Assembly (NCBI RefSeq): GCF_009017415.1 | Contig: NC_092408.1 | Location: 1,302,001 to 1,366,000, forward strand | DNA from: Aspergillus flavus | Lineage: Eukaryota > Ascomycota > Eurotiomycetes > Eurotiales > Aspergillaceae | DNA length: 64,000 nt | Direction: 5' to 3' | In this document: in pieces, positions 1-11,284 of the stretch | How the letters are laid out: each line of letters begins with the position of its first letter | Numbering within the stretch: position 1 is the first letter of the stretch | Program-made: the position numbers and the translations under genes | Notes under the pieces: generated by a model | Seen by the model: only the letters and a program-made list of their open reading frames with translations | The model's database searches: none | What the model was told of the DNA's origin: nothing

Positions 1-108
1 TTCGGTGTATACCACAAAAAGAACACAAATAACTGCCACAAGCCTCCGAGGTATTTTCTGTACCTGTTCCAATCCAGTGGCTTTTATTGCATCAAGGACA
101 TAACAGGA

Positions 109-1293
109 ATGGATATCAGAGAACCACCAGTCATCGACTTCGCACGTTAGTTTCCCAGCTAGTTCTAGTAGTTATGAACTCACCAGGATCACAGCATTTT
201 ATGGCCCAGAAGGTGCCGCAAAGGAACGATTAATAAATGAGTTGCGCCAAGCCTGCAAGCAGTTTGGCTTCTTCCAACTCATCAATCATACTATTCCAGC
301 GAGTCTACAAGAATCTGTCCTTCAGCAGAGCAAAGAATTCTTTGAGCTTCCAATATCAACAAAAGAAAAATATAAAAAAGGTCAGTACTCCACATGAACA
401 TAAGAAGTCATCCTTGGAGTCATCCGCGAATGATATACTGAATCCTACATAAAATCACGTAGGTCTTAATGGCGACAATCGCGGTTACGAGGGCTTTAGG
501 GCGCAAAACTTCGAGAAGCGAGGCAAAGGTGACCTGAAGGAAGGTTTCTACTTAGGCAAAGACCTTGCACTTGACGATCCACAGGTTGTTACGAGGAAGT
601 TTGATAAGGGGCCCAACAAGTACCCTTTGGAAGTTAGCGAGCCAGCTAAATTCCGAGCTGTTATGGACGAGTATCATGAGGCAATGACATCGCTTGCGAT
701 GGGGATTCTGAGAATGTTAGCACTTACTCTGGAGCTAGAGGAAAGTGCTTTCGACGCGTTTTGCGAACATCCGATCGCTATTCTTCGGCTGCTGCACTAT
801 CCCCCCCAAGATCCTGACAGTTCGGATATCGAGAGAGGTGAGGCCTACTTCATGTTTTTCATGATCAGTGCTTACTTTAGTCGGCAAAGGCATTGGCGCT
901 CATACCGATTTCGGTGGTATCACTATTCTTCTTCAAGACACGACCGGTGGCTTGCAGGTTTGGAACAATGTCTCGTCGGAATGGGTAGATGTGACACCTG
1001 TACCGGGTGCCTATGTCGTGAACCTAGGCAATATGATGATGCGATGGACAAATGATCGCTATCTATCTAACCTCCATCGGGTTATCAACAAGAGCGGCAA
1101 GGAGCGCTTTAGCGTTCCATTCTTCTTGTCTGGTAACCCTGACTACATAGTCGAGTGTCTCCCGACCTGCATCGGGGCCGGGCCTAAGTACCCTCCCATA
1201 ACTGTGGGTCAGTGGATGGCTGGGCGATATGCGGATACGTATGGCACATCGAATGAAGAGGCAATTTCTGACATGCGAGAAGTGCCTTCTTGA
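109..1293 (+). CDS. 2-oxoglutarate/Fe(II)-dependent oxygenase (isopenicillin-N-synthase-like)
   Basis: Family members use Fe(II), O2 and usually 2-oxoglutarate to hydroxylate, desaturate or cyclise small molecules in the cytosol. The substrate cannot be told here. Exons read as 109-145, about 187-380, 463-837 and 881-1293, giving about 340 residues. The N-terminal exon has the family-typical PVIDF. Exon 2 has QFGFFQLINH. The last exon carries the metal motif HTD (in GAHTDFGG), then NLHRV with the distal His, and RFSVPFF, whose R-x-S binds the co-substrate carboxylate. Introns 2 and 3 join cleanly. The first does not: the only good donor (146) and acceptor (186) leave exon 2 one base out of frame, so either the N-terminus is mis-modelled or the gene has a small lesion. 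The next gene is an unrelated F-box protein, so context does not suggest a pathway. Confidence 0.82.
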
Positions 1294-2025
1294 GGTATGC
1301 TTGCGGGAGGAAGAGGGCTCGTAGGCCCAGCACACAACTATCGGGCAATGACAATGGCTCTGGATTCTTGTATATTGGAATGTGTAGAATAGCTCATGAT
1401 ATCCACGTGGGCTGATGCTTACGAGCATATGCAGAGGCGCAAAGGGCCGAGGAAGTAAATGTGTCGGGGAATGGTGAATGTCACTAGCACATTTCTATAT
1501 GTACCTAGGAAAAACGTCGCCATTAATCGTGGTATCTCCGGCCTCATGGTCCTACTTGGTACTGTGGCTTATCCACATATCCAGGTCAATCAATTCTCCG
1601 ATGAATGGCTTTTTGGCTCTTGTGATCACGATAATAATCCAATCTCCAAACTTCTGGCCCTAGAACATAAAAGGTGTTTTAGGCCGCTTGTGTTTGTAAT
1701 TCCTGTTCTAGCTTGTATTGACCGAATTTGCCTAAATGTCCTTGTTAGATCTACAGCCACTTGAATACAGGCCATGATGTTCCCCTGATTAGGAAATATC
1801 TTTAGCTTCATGATTTTGAATGTATAGCGGATGACATGCGGAAAAGGAGATGGTGCGACCGATATTGCCAAGCCACGCAGGTCAGCTGACCACCTGTAGT
1901 TACTACTGCCAACTGTAGACAAGCGCATGATCACGACTTCACAAGACCAGCAGTCAATTTGTGCGGCCTTGTTCTACTTCACCATCTTCAACCTTCAATA
2001 TCTGGACAGAGAGCTGGAAACAGAT
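1294..2025. other. Intergenic, contains one copy of a dispersed repeat
   Basis: This 730 bp stretch holds only short open frames that I do not recognise on either strand. The one recognisable item is the repeat copy at 1718-1814, described separately. The rest shows no RNA gene or clear promoter element. Confidence 0.6.
1718..1814 (-). repeat. Dispersed repeat, copy A (inverted relative to copy B)
   Basis: Read on the minus strand, this stretch starts ATCATGAAGCTAAAGAT and aligns over about 95 bases with 4206-4300 on the plus strand. I count roughly 17 differences and one 1-base gap, about 80% identity by eye. Many differences are C/T or G/A transitions. The flanks on both sides are unrelated. 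Copy A is open on the minus strand through the repeat; copy B has a frameshift and stops. It is probably an old transposon-derived unit of unknown type. Confidence 0.75.
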
Positions 2026-2964
2026 ATGTCAAGTAAAGCGATTGAGGCAGTGTTGCTCACACCAGAACTATTAGAGATTATTCTCCTACATCTCGATATG
2101 ACCACTCTTCTGGTATCGGCTCAGCGCGTTAGTAGACACTGGCTATGCGTTATAGCTGGCTCTACTAAGCTCCAACAGGCCTTATTTTTCAAACCAATAG
2201 CACCACCTGTCAAACCGTCACTAGCTTATTCAACTCCGCCTAATACGGAGATGGACTCCTACCCGAACCCCTACTCATTAGAAATTGTGAACTCCTTCAA
2301 TCCTTTGCTTGAAAAGCACTTTGGTTCTGTATTTTTCAATCTCAATGGGGTCGGCAACTACCATCGCGCAAATTACTTCTACACGAATCTTCACTGGTGG
2401 GTTAACGGACGGGATAACGACCATATGAAAGCTGAGCTTGCCCGCCGGCATAGAGCGTTTACTCGGTCTGGTGCGAGTTGGCGACGAATGTTAGTTTCGC
2501 AACCAGCGCCGCCAGCACTGGGATACGGATGGCAAGAATACGGAGACTGGACAACTATATACAAGGCACTCATTACTGAAAACCCTCAGCCAGCAGCGTT
2601 ATCACTGGACCCTGTATTCCCCGGCGAGCCAGTTTCGCCGCAGCCATTGCCGATATCACAGACAGGTCTTCGATTTGGTTTGCTATATGACCTACTTCAA
2701 TACCATGCTGGTCATCATCAGTATCCGTCGCTTTACTTTCGTCTCGTCTGGGGACGGAGATATGCACCCCTACTTCGGGATGCGATGGAACATGCATGCA
2801 GGCAGCTGCTAGAAGAGACTAGTGTCATTGTGCAGTTTTTTCATAGGAATAATGATCTTGAGCATGAGCCTGCCGATGTTGAGGCGTGGGATAGCGCGTT
2901 TAGAAGCGAGGACTTCCAGCTTCCACATGAGCAACTCGAGGTAGTTTACAGAAACCCCTGGTGA
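2026..2964 (+). CDS. F-box domain protein
   Basis: A 312-residue, intronless protein. Residues about 11-50 match an F-box: LLTPELLEIILLHLDMTTLL followed by SAQRVSRHW. Such proteins bind Skp1 and recruit targets to SCF ubiquitin ligases. The remaining 260 residues have no repeats (WD40, LRR, kelch) that I can see, so the target is unknown. Fungal genomes carry many fast-evolving F-box genes of this kind. An in-frame ATG lies 33 codons upstream (1927); I chose 2026 because the F-box begins close behind it and the upstream extension is hydrophobic without resembling the family. Confidence 0.8.
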   Translation: MSSKAIEAVLLTPELLEIILLHLDMTTLLVSAQRVSRHWLCVIAGSTKLQQALFFKPIAPPVKPSLAYSTPPNTEMDSYPNPYSLEIVNSFNPLLEKHFGSVFFNLNGVGNYHRANYFYTNLHWWVNGRDNDHMKAELARRHRAFTRSGASWRRMLVSQPAPPALGYGWQEYGDWTTIYKALITENPQPAALSLDPVFPGEPVSPQPLPISQTGLRFGLLYDLLQYHAGHHQYPSLYFRLVWGRRYAPLLRDAMEHACRQLLEETSVIVQFFHRNNDLEHEPADVEAWDSAFRSEDFQLPHEQLEVVYRNPW

Positions 2965-3175
2965 AGCAATAAAGTATACGGCTAGCAGAAGTTCAAGAAT
3001 CCCGCCTGTATTGATTGATTCACTACCAGGTAGGAAATTTACATTAGAGTGTTCACACAATAAAAGCCTTGGGAACCTTGTAAAACCTGAAAAGTACAAC
3101 CTCCGATATACCTATCTCATTCTCCCTCCCCGCCATTCAAACATCTGTCTTTTTATCCTCACCCCTCCTCTGTTC

Positions 3176-3432
3176 ATGTGCCGACCAGGCGATTCTTTTC
3201 TCGGTCCAATCGTAGCCGACAACAGCCCACCAAAGGTCTTTACTCGTCAGGAACTGGCTAGAATAGACGAGAAAAAGCGGGCGAAGAACAAGAAGCCAAG
3301 TCCTTTCGTTGAAAAGGTATGTTATTATCGGCTGAAACCAATTATACCATGGAGGTAGGTGTCATTAGTAAAACTAATACTGTGCCGTTACAGGTCAGAT
3401 CGCGTCCGGGTACCCCAACTGGGCATCGGTAA
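3176..3432 (+). CDS. Small conserved-looking hypothetical protein, one intron
   Basis: Exon 1 (3176-3316) encodes 47 residues beginning MCRPGDSFLGPIVADN and ending KPSPFVEK. A good donor (GTATGT, 3317), a branch-point-like ACTAAT and acceptor CAG (3393) lead to a 12-residue exon ending RPGTPTGHR with stop at 3430. Total 59 residues. The protein is basic and charged in the middle (RIDEKKRAKNKK) and has no signal peptide or membrane segment. The phase-0 join with canonical splice signals is the main support. I do not recognise a named family and assign no function. Confidence 0.55.
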
Positions 3433-4070
3433 TGCTGGTCCTACAAAGCCGTCAAAGCGATAAGATTGGCTTTGGTGCGATCCTGTACCAAAAGGGCTGG
3501 TCCCTCCTTGGTCTTCGATTTTGTAACGGTGGTAAGCTATATATATAGGTGATTCCGAGGCATTCTGAGTCGTCAATTTAGAATTATATAACCTTTTAGC
3601 ATTGTGGAATATCGGGCCTTGGCGACCTTTGTTTTGTTCGTGTATTCTGTTGCTGGTTTTCAGTTGCTGTGCTGCTTGTCTCATTGTTAGTGTATACTTG
3701 ACCTTTGTCGTTTTCTCTCGTCTTTTAATTGTTCTTTGTTGATTTCCGTACTATTCGTGTACGTGCAGTACTCCATGTTTAATTTAATTTCACTACAATA
3801 CTCGAATACATTCACAGAGGCTCATCGCGGCCACTACGCAACAACGGGTTCAGAATTCCTGTTACAATCCTGAGTATCTAATATTTCTGTATTTGTACAT
3901 AGGAAATCAGTATGAATATTAGGGAATTTGTGTAGTTTATATATTTATCTATAAAGTCTGCATTTTAAAAATAACAAAGGTTACTGTGAACTGGCTCTGT
4001 ATCACATACATAGTACATTGTGTCGCTAGCCTGGAGATATAAATCTATAATTAATTTTAGAAATAGTGGC

Positions 4071-4200
4071 CCCTAAATCTAGGCACTACAACCCCTAAAG
4101 GCTAAAATCTAGGCACAGTGGACCGCAGGTCAGAGAGACCTAAATCCAGCGGATTTTGGGTCGGGTCCGGGTTAGCTTATCAAAAACCCACCCGAATGCA
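4071..4200. repeat. Possible terminal fragment of a hAT-like DNA transposon
   Basis: CTAAATCTAGGCAC (about 4073-4086) and CTAAAATCTAGGCAC (about 4102-4116) form a short direct repeat. They are followed by CAGTGGACCGCAGGTCAGAG and then by GGGTCGGGTCCGGGTTAG and ACCCACCCGAATG. A CAGTG start and GGGTCGGG-type subterminal repeats are common at hAT element ends. No transposase and no partner end are visible, so this is a weak call based on composition alone. Confidence 0.3.
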
Positions 4201-4205
4201 ACTCT

Positions 4206-4300
4206 AATCATGAAGCAAAAGATAATTCCTGACCAGGGAATATTATAGCCTGTATCCAAGTGGCTGTAGTTCTATCAAGGAAATTTAGACACATCCGACC
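4206..4300 (+). repeat. Dispersed repeat, copy B
   Basis: Partner of the minus-strand copy at 1718-1814. The best-conserved core is GTGGCTGTAG with flanks. Unlike copy A it has a 1-base deletion and in-frame stops, so any coding potential has been lost. It sits directly beside the hAT-like terminal stretch and may belong to the same element. Confidence 0.75.
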
Positions 4301-4980
4301 GAGAAACAGAAACAAAGACGCGATTCAACCCGTCGGAGATTGGCAGTGGAATCTCAGGAAAGATCGACAGCTCAGCCACGTTGCCGAGCAGTGATGATGG
4401 AGCGAGGAAGCCACATTTACTTATTTTTGCTATAAAAGGCAAAGGTATAATAATTCCAGACCCTCGCAAGTGACACCCGCTCACGTGGCCAAGGGACCTT
4501 TGCTCGCGTCACCACTCAGTCTGGGATTCGTTCTCAACACCCGCGACGAATCATCACGCACGATCCCATCCGTCCCAAGATTCCCCGGATGAGTTGTCCT
4601 CCAATCTCATCATGCCCAGACCACCCTCCAAGCCCTTAGCGCTTCCGATCCCAAGGCTCCATTGTCGAGCTGCGTCGGCGATTCGCAACGATCAATGAAG
4701 TCGGCCAAGATACTAACGTCTGGTTCCCAATAATATGTCAGGAGCGCAATGGCAACCCCTCACTGCCCTTCGCCTCGTACCTTGCCTCTCCCGCGGCTAG
4801 AGCTGGAGTATAAGTGGCTCTCTCGATATCCCCGGAATCTGTCTGGATTGGATCGTTATTCACTTTGATCGTTCCTCTTCCCTCTTCAGCCACTTCCGCT
4901 CCTATTCATCCCATCCTAGTCTGGCATTTCCAGTGAGATCTAGGACATACACTCTCCATTCTTTTCATCTACTCTTTTGA

Positions 4981-7900
4981 ATGGGCATTGAAACGTCTCC
5001 ACCCGATGTCGAAGAATCGACGGAGCCTCCTATATGTCCTTATCCGAAGGAATCTAAGTCGCACCTAAATAATCATCCCAGCGATGTAAAATCGGATCTC
5101 GAGACTGAACACGGGACACCGGAGCACAGTCCGACTTCATTCGAATCCGCGTCCAACACCTCCACTCGCCAACAGGATTTTCGTAGTTCGTTACAATATG
5201 CTCACACTATCGACCCAGAGCACTTGGCTGTCATTCTTGATGTTGATGTTCGGTAAGCTTTCTATAGGGCTACAAGGAATGTCAAGCAACATATTGACAA
5301 GGCACAAGCCATGGCCTTTCCAGTGCCGACTCGGCAACTCGCCTACAGCGAGATGGACCTAACAGGGTCCGAGAAATGGAGGGTTTATCCGTATGGAAAA
5401 TATTGCTGAGGCAAGTTTCCAACAGTTTGACATTAGTATGATGCCCGCCCACATACCTATTATCTTCTGCGTGTGCAATGTAGGATGCACATTATCCGTT
5501 CGTCTAACCACGTAGTATAGGTGCTTTTGATCACCATGGCAATATCCTTTGGTATCGATGACTACATTGAAGGAGGAGTAATAACCGCAGTCATCCTCCT
5601 TAATATTGTTGTCGGGTATGCTTCTCTCTTTTCTACGCTCTTGTAGATATTACTTTTGATATTGCAAATTGCAAGTCGCGGATTGCTCAAGCTAATATTT
5701 CCTTATCTAGATTCGTACAAGACTACCGCGCAGAAAAGACAATCATGTCTCTGCAAAGGCTATCTGCACCAGTCTGCAAGGTTCTGCGCGATGGCAGGGT
5801 TTCCTCTGCAAAAGCCGAGTCACTGGTAGTTGGCGATATCGTGCAACTAGCGGTGGGTGATATCGTTCCTGCAGATATGAGACTACTTGATGGTATGAAT
5901 ATCTCAGTGGACGAGGCATTGCTGACTGGGGAATCCTTGCCCGTGACCAAAACGCCACATATCACGTTGACCTCGCGTGATGTACCGCTTGGTGACAGAA
6001 CAAACATGGCATATTCCGGCTGCAGCACCACGCAGGGTCGAGCTACAGGTGTCGTTACTGCTACGGGGATGATGACAGAAGTCGGAAAAATAGCTCAGCT
6101 ACTTCAAGACAAAAGAGATCAAGGCAGTGCTAACCCGTTCGTTCGGGCGTTCCAGAATGTAAAGTCTACGACCAAAAACATTCTAGGGCTCGTCGGGACG
6201 CCATTACAGGTGAAACTGAGCAAATTTGCCCTTCTCCTTTTTGGCCTTGCGGTTCTTCTGGCTCTCATTGTCTTCGCCGTTAATAAGTTCGATGTTCAAG
6301 GGGAAGTGTTAATCTACGGGATTTGTGTCGCAGTGGCGGTCGTACCTGAGTCCTTGATTGCAGTGCTTACCATAACCGTCGCAGTGGGTACAAAGGCAAT
6401 GGCTAAGGGAAATGTTATTGTGCGCAAGCTACAATGCCTTGAGGCTGTTGGTGGGGTCACTAATATATGCTCCGACAAAACTGGCACCCTCACACAAGGC
6501 AAAATGATTGCAAGAACTGCTTGGATCCCTCTCGCTGGGACGCTCACAGTCAGCCAAACAACCGACCCGATTGACCCGACGAGCGGGTCCGTTCAGATTG
6601 ACGAAGTTGACTGGAAGCCGGACGCAGTGCAGGGTAACATAGCACTAACTACCTTTTTGAATGCCATTTCACTCTGTAACCTTTCGACTGTACAAAAGGA
6701 ACAACAGTCAATGCCATCGGAAAAGGATCCTGAACATGGCGCGCAAGTCAGGTGGACCGCAGTCGGGGAGCCTACTGAAATTGCCCTTCACGTCCTCGCA
6801 ATGCGATTTGGCCTCGGCAAACCAAATATACTGCAAGACAGTAATTTACAACTTCACACCGAGTACCCATTTGACTCTTCAATCAAGCGGATGACGGTAA
6901 TTTACCGTAGACTTGAAACGAGCATGAACGAGGTATATACGAAAGGGGCTCCCGAGGCAGTTATCCCTAGATTGAATAGCAGCGAGATAGAGAAGTCTTC
7001 GATCCAAGACACTGCAGACAGAATGGCTGGGGAGGGGCTTCGCGTTCTTTGTGTTGCTTACAAAAAGGTCCCTATTAATAATGAGTCTGAGGTATCCTCG
7101 CGTACCACAGCTGAATCAAATTTAAGTTTTGGTGGGCTCGTGGGACTATATGATCCTCCTCGGGTTGAGACTGCAGCAGCGGTGCGGAGATGCCAAATGG
7201 CAGGCATCGCTGTACACATGTTGACCGGTGACCATATACGGACAGCGACAGCTATTGCATCGGAAGTTGGTATATTGGACCCCGTTATGGGTGCTAAATC
7301 CAGCAGGTTGGTGATGGCAGCGGAGGATTTCGACCGACTTTCCGACATTGACATAGATGCTATCGAGCAGTTACCGCTCGTCATCGCGCGATGCAGTCCA
7401 ACTACAAAGGTCCGAATGGTGGAGGCAATGCATCGGCGCAATGCGTTCTGCGTCATGACCGGTGATGGAGTCAATGATTCTCCTGCTTTAAAGCGTGCCG
7501 ACGTGGGGATAGCAATGGGTAAAAACGGCAGCGACGTGGCTAAGGAAGCTGCCGACATGGTTTTGACCGATGACAACTTCTCATCCATTGTAAAAGCAGT
7601 GGAAGAGGGAAGAAGGCTTTTTGATAATATCCAAAAGGTACACGATACTGTTCTCGATCAGCTTCTATGACTTCTCTAACCGCTGTCACAGTTCCTGATG
7701 CACCTACTTATCTCAAATATCGCGCAGGTCGTTCTACTACTCATCGCTCTGGCATTCAAAGATGCAGAGGGAAACTCGATATTCCCTCTCTCTCCCCTTG
7801 AGATCCTGTGGGCCAACCTAGTCACCTCGTCGTTTCTCGCGATAGGACTCGGGCTTGAAGAGGCTCAGCCCGATATAATGTATCGCCCCCCGCATGATCT

Positions 7901-8531
7901 GAAGGTGGGGGTGTTCACCTGGGAACTTATCACTGACAAAATGATCTACGGAACGTGCATGGGCTCGTTGTGTCTTGTGGCCTTTGTGTGTGTTATTTAT
8001 GGAAAAGGTAATGGCACCTCTTCGATGGGGCACGATTGTAACGAAGCATGGAATGAAAGTTGTAGAATTGTCTTCCGGGCGCGAGCGACAACATATGCAA
8101 CTTTGACCTTTTTACTTCTGGTCACGGCCTGGGAGGTGAAGCACTTTTCGCGATCATTATTCAACCTAGATCCCGGCCGATATCCCGGCAAGCTGTCTGT
8201 TTTCCATTCCATCTGGCGCAACCGGTTTTTATTCTGGGCAGTGGTCGCTGGGTTCGTGATCGCTTTTCCAGTGATCTACTTGCCAGCAGTAAACCGGATT
8301 GTTTTCAAGCACCAGGCAATCGACTGGGAATGGGGCGTTGTATTCGGGTGTGTCGTGGTCTACCTCACGATGGTGGAGATCTGGAAGGCAACGAAGCGAG
8401 CCTTCGGTATCGGCAGTGGGAAGAATGCCACTTTGACTCTGGAAGATGCCGAGACAAGGGCCGGTCTTGTGTCACCGGTCCTGACTCTGAGTGCCAACGC
8501 TAGTGTGGATGCCAGTGTGGAAATGAAGTAA
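4981..8531 (+). CDS. ENA-type (P-type IID) Na+/K+-exporting ATPase
   Basis: Plasma-membrane P-type ATPase of the fungal ENA group, which pumps Na+ or K+ out at high salt or alkaline pH. Exons: 4981-5252, 5309-5435, 5521-5615, 5711-7637, 7692-8531; all joins are in frame, giving 1086 residues. Visible landmarks: actuator TGES (near residue 238), phosphorylation motif CSDKTGTLT (near 419), hinge TGDGVNDSPALK (near 748), and the M4 stretch VPESLIAVLTIT before NVIVRKL, which fits ENA better than SERCA-type pumps. The C-terminus FPLSPLEILW with VTSSF and GVFTWELI is ENA-like. A 90-residue hydrophilic N-terminal tail precedes the membrane domain. Species often have several ENA paralogues; which ion this one exports cannot be read from sequence. 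Confidence 0.93.
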
Positions 8532-9200
8532 TGTGGAAGAATCTCCTACAGGGGACGAGAGTTTAGGTGCAGGCTGCCTTATGTTCAACCATAGGCAATC
8601 TGCAGATCATTTGTTTCCATATCTTTGGTCTCTTTAGGTGTTCAACACGCCTATATTTTCTTTCAAACGTTCTATCCTTTTGGTTTCCTCGCTTTCGTCG
8701 TGTCGTTTGAATTATGCCCGACCCTAGTACAGTCGCTCATTGCTATCCGCACGTTGCTGTTTGTGCGATCAGAATGGAAAACTTGCTGTCCTGCCATAAC
8801 TTAATTGCCTCGGCGTCCGATTACCGCGTGCAAATCGGGCGCTAATGGGGCCCAGAACCTTAGGCCACCGATCACGACGATCATACGAGAAAGCTTTATA
8901 GGTACAAAGCATAACAGAAGTCCTAGACAAATAATGTAGATTGATCTCAAGAGACCATGGAACAACGTATGACAGCGATCGGAGTTTCCTCCCATTTGCT
9001 AAAACTATCTCATCAGTCTGAGCATGTTCAGGGTATACGTTACGTATACGACCTCAGCTCACGGTCTCCTGCAGCTCTAGTGGGGTCAATCCTGCATGAG
9101 GGCTGACACGAGAAACAGACCCAATCTCACCCCTCACCGTTCTTGTGTTTCCCTCTTCTCAATTCCTCTCAACCCATCAAACACCACCAATCCACCCAAA
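8532..9200. other. Intergenic between ATPase and FSH hydrolase
   Basis: Holds the 3' end of the ATPase transcript and the promoter of the hydrolase. The only distinct item is the palindrome at 9033-9049. Pyrimidine-rich sequence precedes the ATG at 9201. Confidence 0.6.
9033..9049. promoter_or_regulatory. Perfect 7-bp inverted repeat upstream of FSH hydrolase
   Basis: GTATACG-TTA-CGTATAC, two perfect 7-base arms around a 3-base spacer, lies about 150 bp before the hydrolase ATG. A dimeric regulator site is possible, but I know no factor for this motif. Confidence 0.35.
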
Positions 9201-10064
9201 ATGCGCATCCTCTGCCTCCACGGCCGGGGCACCAGCGCCCAAATCTTCAAATCTCAAACCAGTCTGTAGTCCAACCCCCCAAAACAACCTCCCAAGAATA
9301 ACACGAAAAACTAACTGAGAAGACCAGCCTCCTTCCGCTCCCGCCTCAACAACCTCCCCATAACCTTCGACTTCATCGACGCCCCCTACCCCACCACCCC
9401 CGCCTCAGGAATCGACCTCTTCTACGAACCCCCCTACTACACCTTCTGGCCCGACGACTCCCCGACCTCCCTCCAAAACGCCCGAACCTGGCTCCTCAAC
9501 CACATCGCCAAAAACGGCCCCTACGACGCCGTCCTCGGCTTCTCCCAAGGCTGCTCCCTAGCAGCCCTAACCCTCCTCCTTCACGCCCATGAATCACCCC
9601 TCACCCCTCCACCTTTCAAAGCAGCCATTTTCATCTGCGGCGGTGCACCGCTCCCCCTCCTCGAAGAACTGGGGTATACCATCACCCCAGAAATGAGATC
9701 CCGGGATACAGAGTCACGGAAGAAATTATCCATTCAGGCCGATTCGGCTGCGATTCTGGCGAAGGGGGCGGAGAGGTGGGGTGGGGCTGGTGATGCTGGG
9801 GAAGTGGTGGATGAGGAGAGTGTTCGGGGGGAGATTGAGAGGTGTGGGATTGGGAAGGTGAAGATTGGGGTTCCGACGGTGCATGTTTATGGGAGAAAGG
9901 ATCCGAGGTTTGTGGCCGGCGTGCAGTTGTCGGGGGTTTGTGAGGGGAGTGTGAGGCAGTGTTTTGATCATGGGGGTGGACATGATATTCCGAGGTCGTC
10001 GGCGGTTAGTGAGAGGTTGGCGGAGTTGGTGCGGTGGGTGTTGCAGGAGGGGGGTGTTGTTTAG
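9201..10064 (+). CDS. FSH1-family serine hydrolase (alpha/beta hydrolase)
   Basis: Exons 9201-9261 and 9328-10064 join in frame (intron GTCTGT..CAG) to give 265 residues. The start MRILCLHGRGTSAQIFKSQT is the family N-terminus with the oxyanion LHG. The nucleophile is in GFSQG (Ser near residue 91), the acid in GRKDPR (near 211) and the base in GGGHDIP (near 238), so the triad is complete. FSH-family enzymes are cytosolic serine hydrolases; some fungal members act as thioesterases in secondary metabolism, but no cluster surrounds this one. Base use is odd: the coding strand is extremely C-rich to about 9680 and extremely G-rich from about 9720 to the end. Confidence 0.9.
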
Positions 10065-11284
10065 GTACATTCTTGGATATAGGATATTGGATAGACGTTG
10101 GATATTAAATTATGCTCACCATTTAGTGCTTGCTACAGCTCTTGATTATTCTGGGAATGATCCACATTCTATTCAACTTAAGATGCTGACGCATCGGAGC
10201 GTATTGTCTTACAAAAGCAGACTATGTAACACGAGCACGGATGAAACAACTCCACCATACGTGATGACACTCTAATAAGTTTTCCCATCTCTGTAATAGG
10301 CTGTGACGACGACAATGAAAAACCTCCAAGATGTGAAGTCCAAGTTAGTTTCGATACCTGGGGTTGTTAGTATCTTGCCTTCTTCTCCACGCAAATTGAG
10401 AGGAGTAGAACTTGACGGAACGGACTGGGAATATCTCACATAGTTGAAGAATGCGCATTATTTCATTTACTGCAACACTAACCCTACGTAAAACTAACAA
10501 TTGAAAAGGAAAGAGGAGGTGGTGGGAGATAAAGATCGAAAGTAGGTGCCCTGTAAATTGCGCACGCGCAGTATCATCTAGAAGAATCGGAGATTGATAG
10601 CTATACAAAAGTTGAAAGCCAAAAGGTAGAGAGCCATGACCTGAGACAGGTGATGTACAGGCCATGGTGTGGACTTAAGAGAAGGACGAGTCTCCAAAAT
10701 AAATGCGGCCAGAGCCCTTATTCTCCATACTACTATTAATTGAGTTCGGGTAAAGTTAACAATGTTTCTTGCGGTATTTCAAGTAATGCAGGTGCTAGAC
10801 TAGGCAAGGTAGAATTACCGACCTCATAAGCTTTTCACTTTCAAATTTCCGCCCTAGACGGAGTAAAATATGACTCGGTTTATACGGAACTACAAGGCGG
10901 CTCTTCAAATGACGAGCAGGGTGGTTGAACATATATTCAGCCGGCTGTGGCTTCGAGGGTTGACGTGTCAGACGCAACTTTCAGCCCAACCAATGACCAG
11001 AATATTTATGGAGTTGACGTGTACACACAGCGACAGCCGCACTCGCTTTCCTTTTGCGCTCTCACAACATCGTCTTTCAACTCTTTCATTTCGCTTCTTC
11101 CATCGACTTGCGGATCTCTCTACTCTTGGAGTTAAACTGCACCTCTTGGTCAGAATCCGTGCAGAGAGCACACGAGGAAACGTGCTCCGGGATACAGACT
11201 CGACACTATCGTTCTACAACGCAACTCCACCACCTGGCTTTTATTCTCCGATTATTGAAGGTATCTTATGGATCAACCTGAATC
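10065..11284. other. Intergenic, nothing recognised
   Basis: A 1.2 kb gap between the hydrolase and the HET-ankyrin gene. It contains scattered short open frames in all frames, none with a recognisable domain. The right end is presumably the promoter and leader of the HET-ankyrin gene. Confidence 0.5.

Larger units (their letters stand above)
3433..4980. other. Intergenic, repeat copy B and ENA promoter region
   Basis: A 1.5 kb gap. The middle (about 4070-4300) holds a short direct repeat, a hAT-like terminal stretch and dispersed-repeat copy B. The right part is the likely promoter and 5' leader of the P-type ATPase, with TATAAG at 4809 and a pyrimidine-rich stretch just before the ATG. No convincing coding sequence. 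Confidence 0.55.

Noticed and set aside
1626..1934. 102-codon minus-strand open frame over repeat copy A
   Set aside because: Overlaps a dispersed repeat whose other copy is frameshifted; coding status cannot be supported.
7058..7588. 176-codon minus-strand open frame
   Set aside because: Antisense to the ATP-binding and hinge region of the ENA ATPase.
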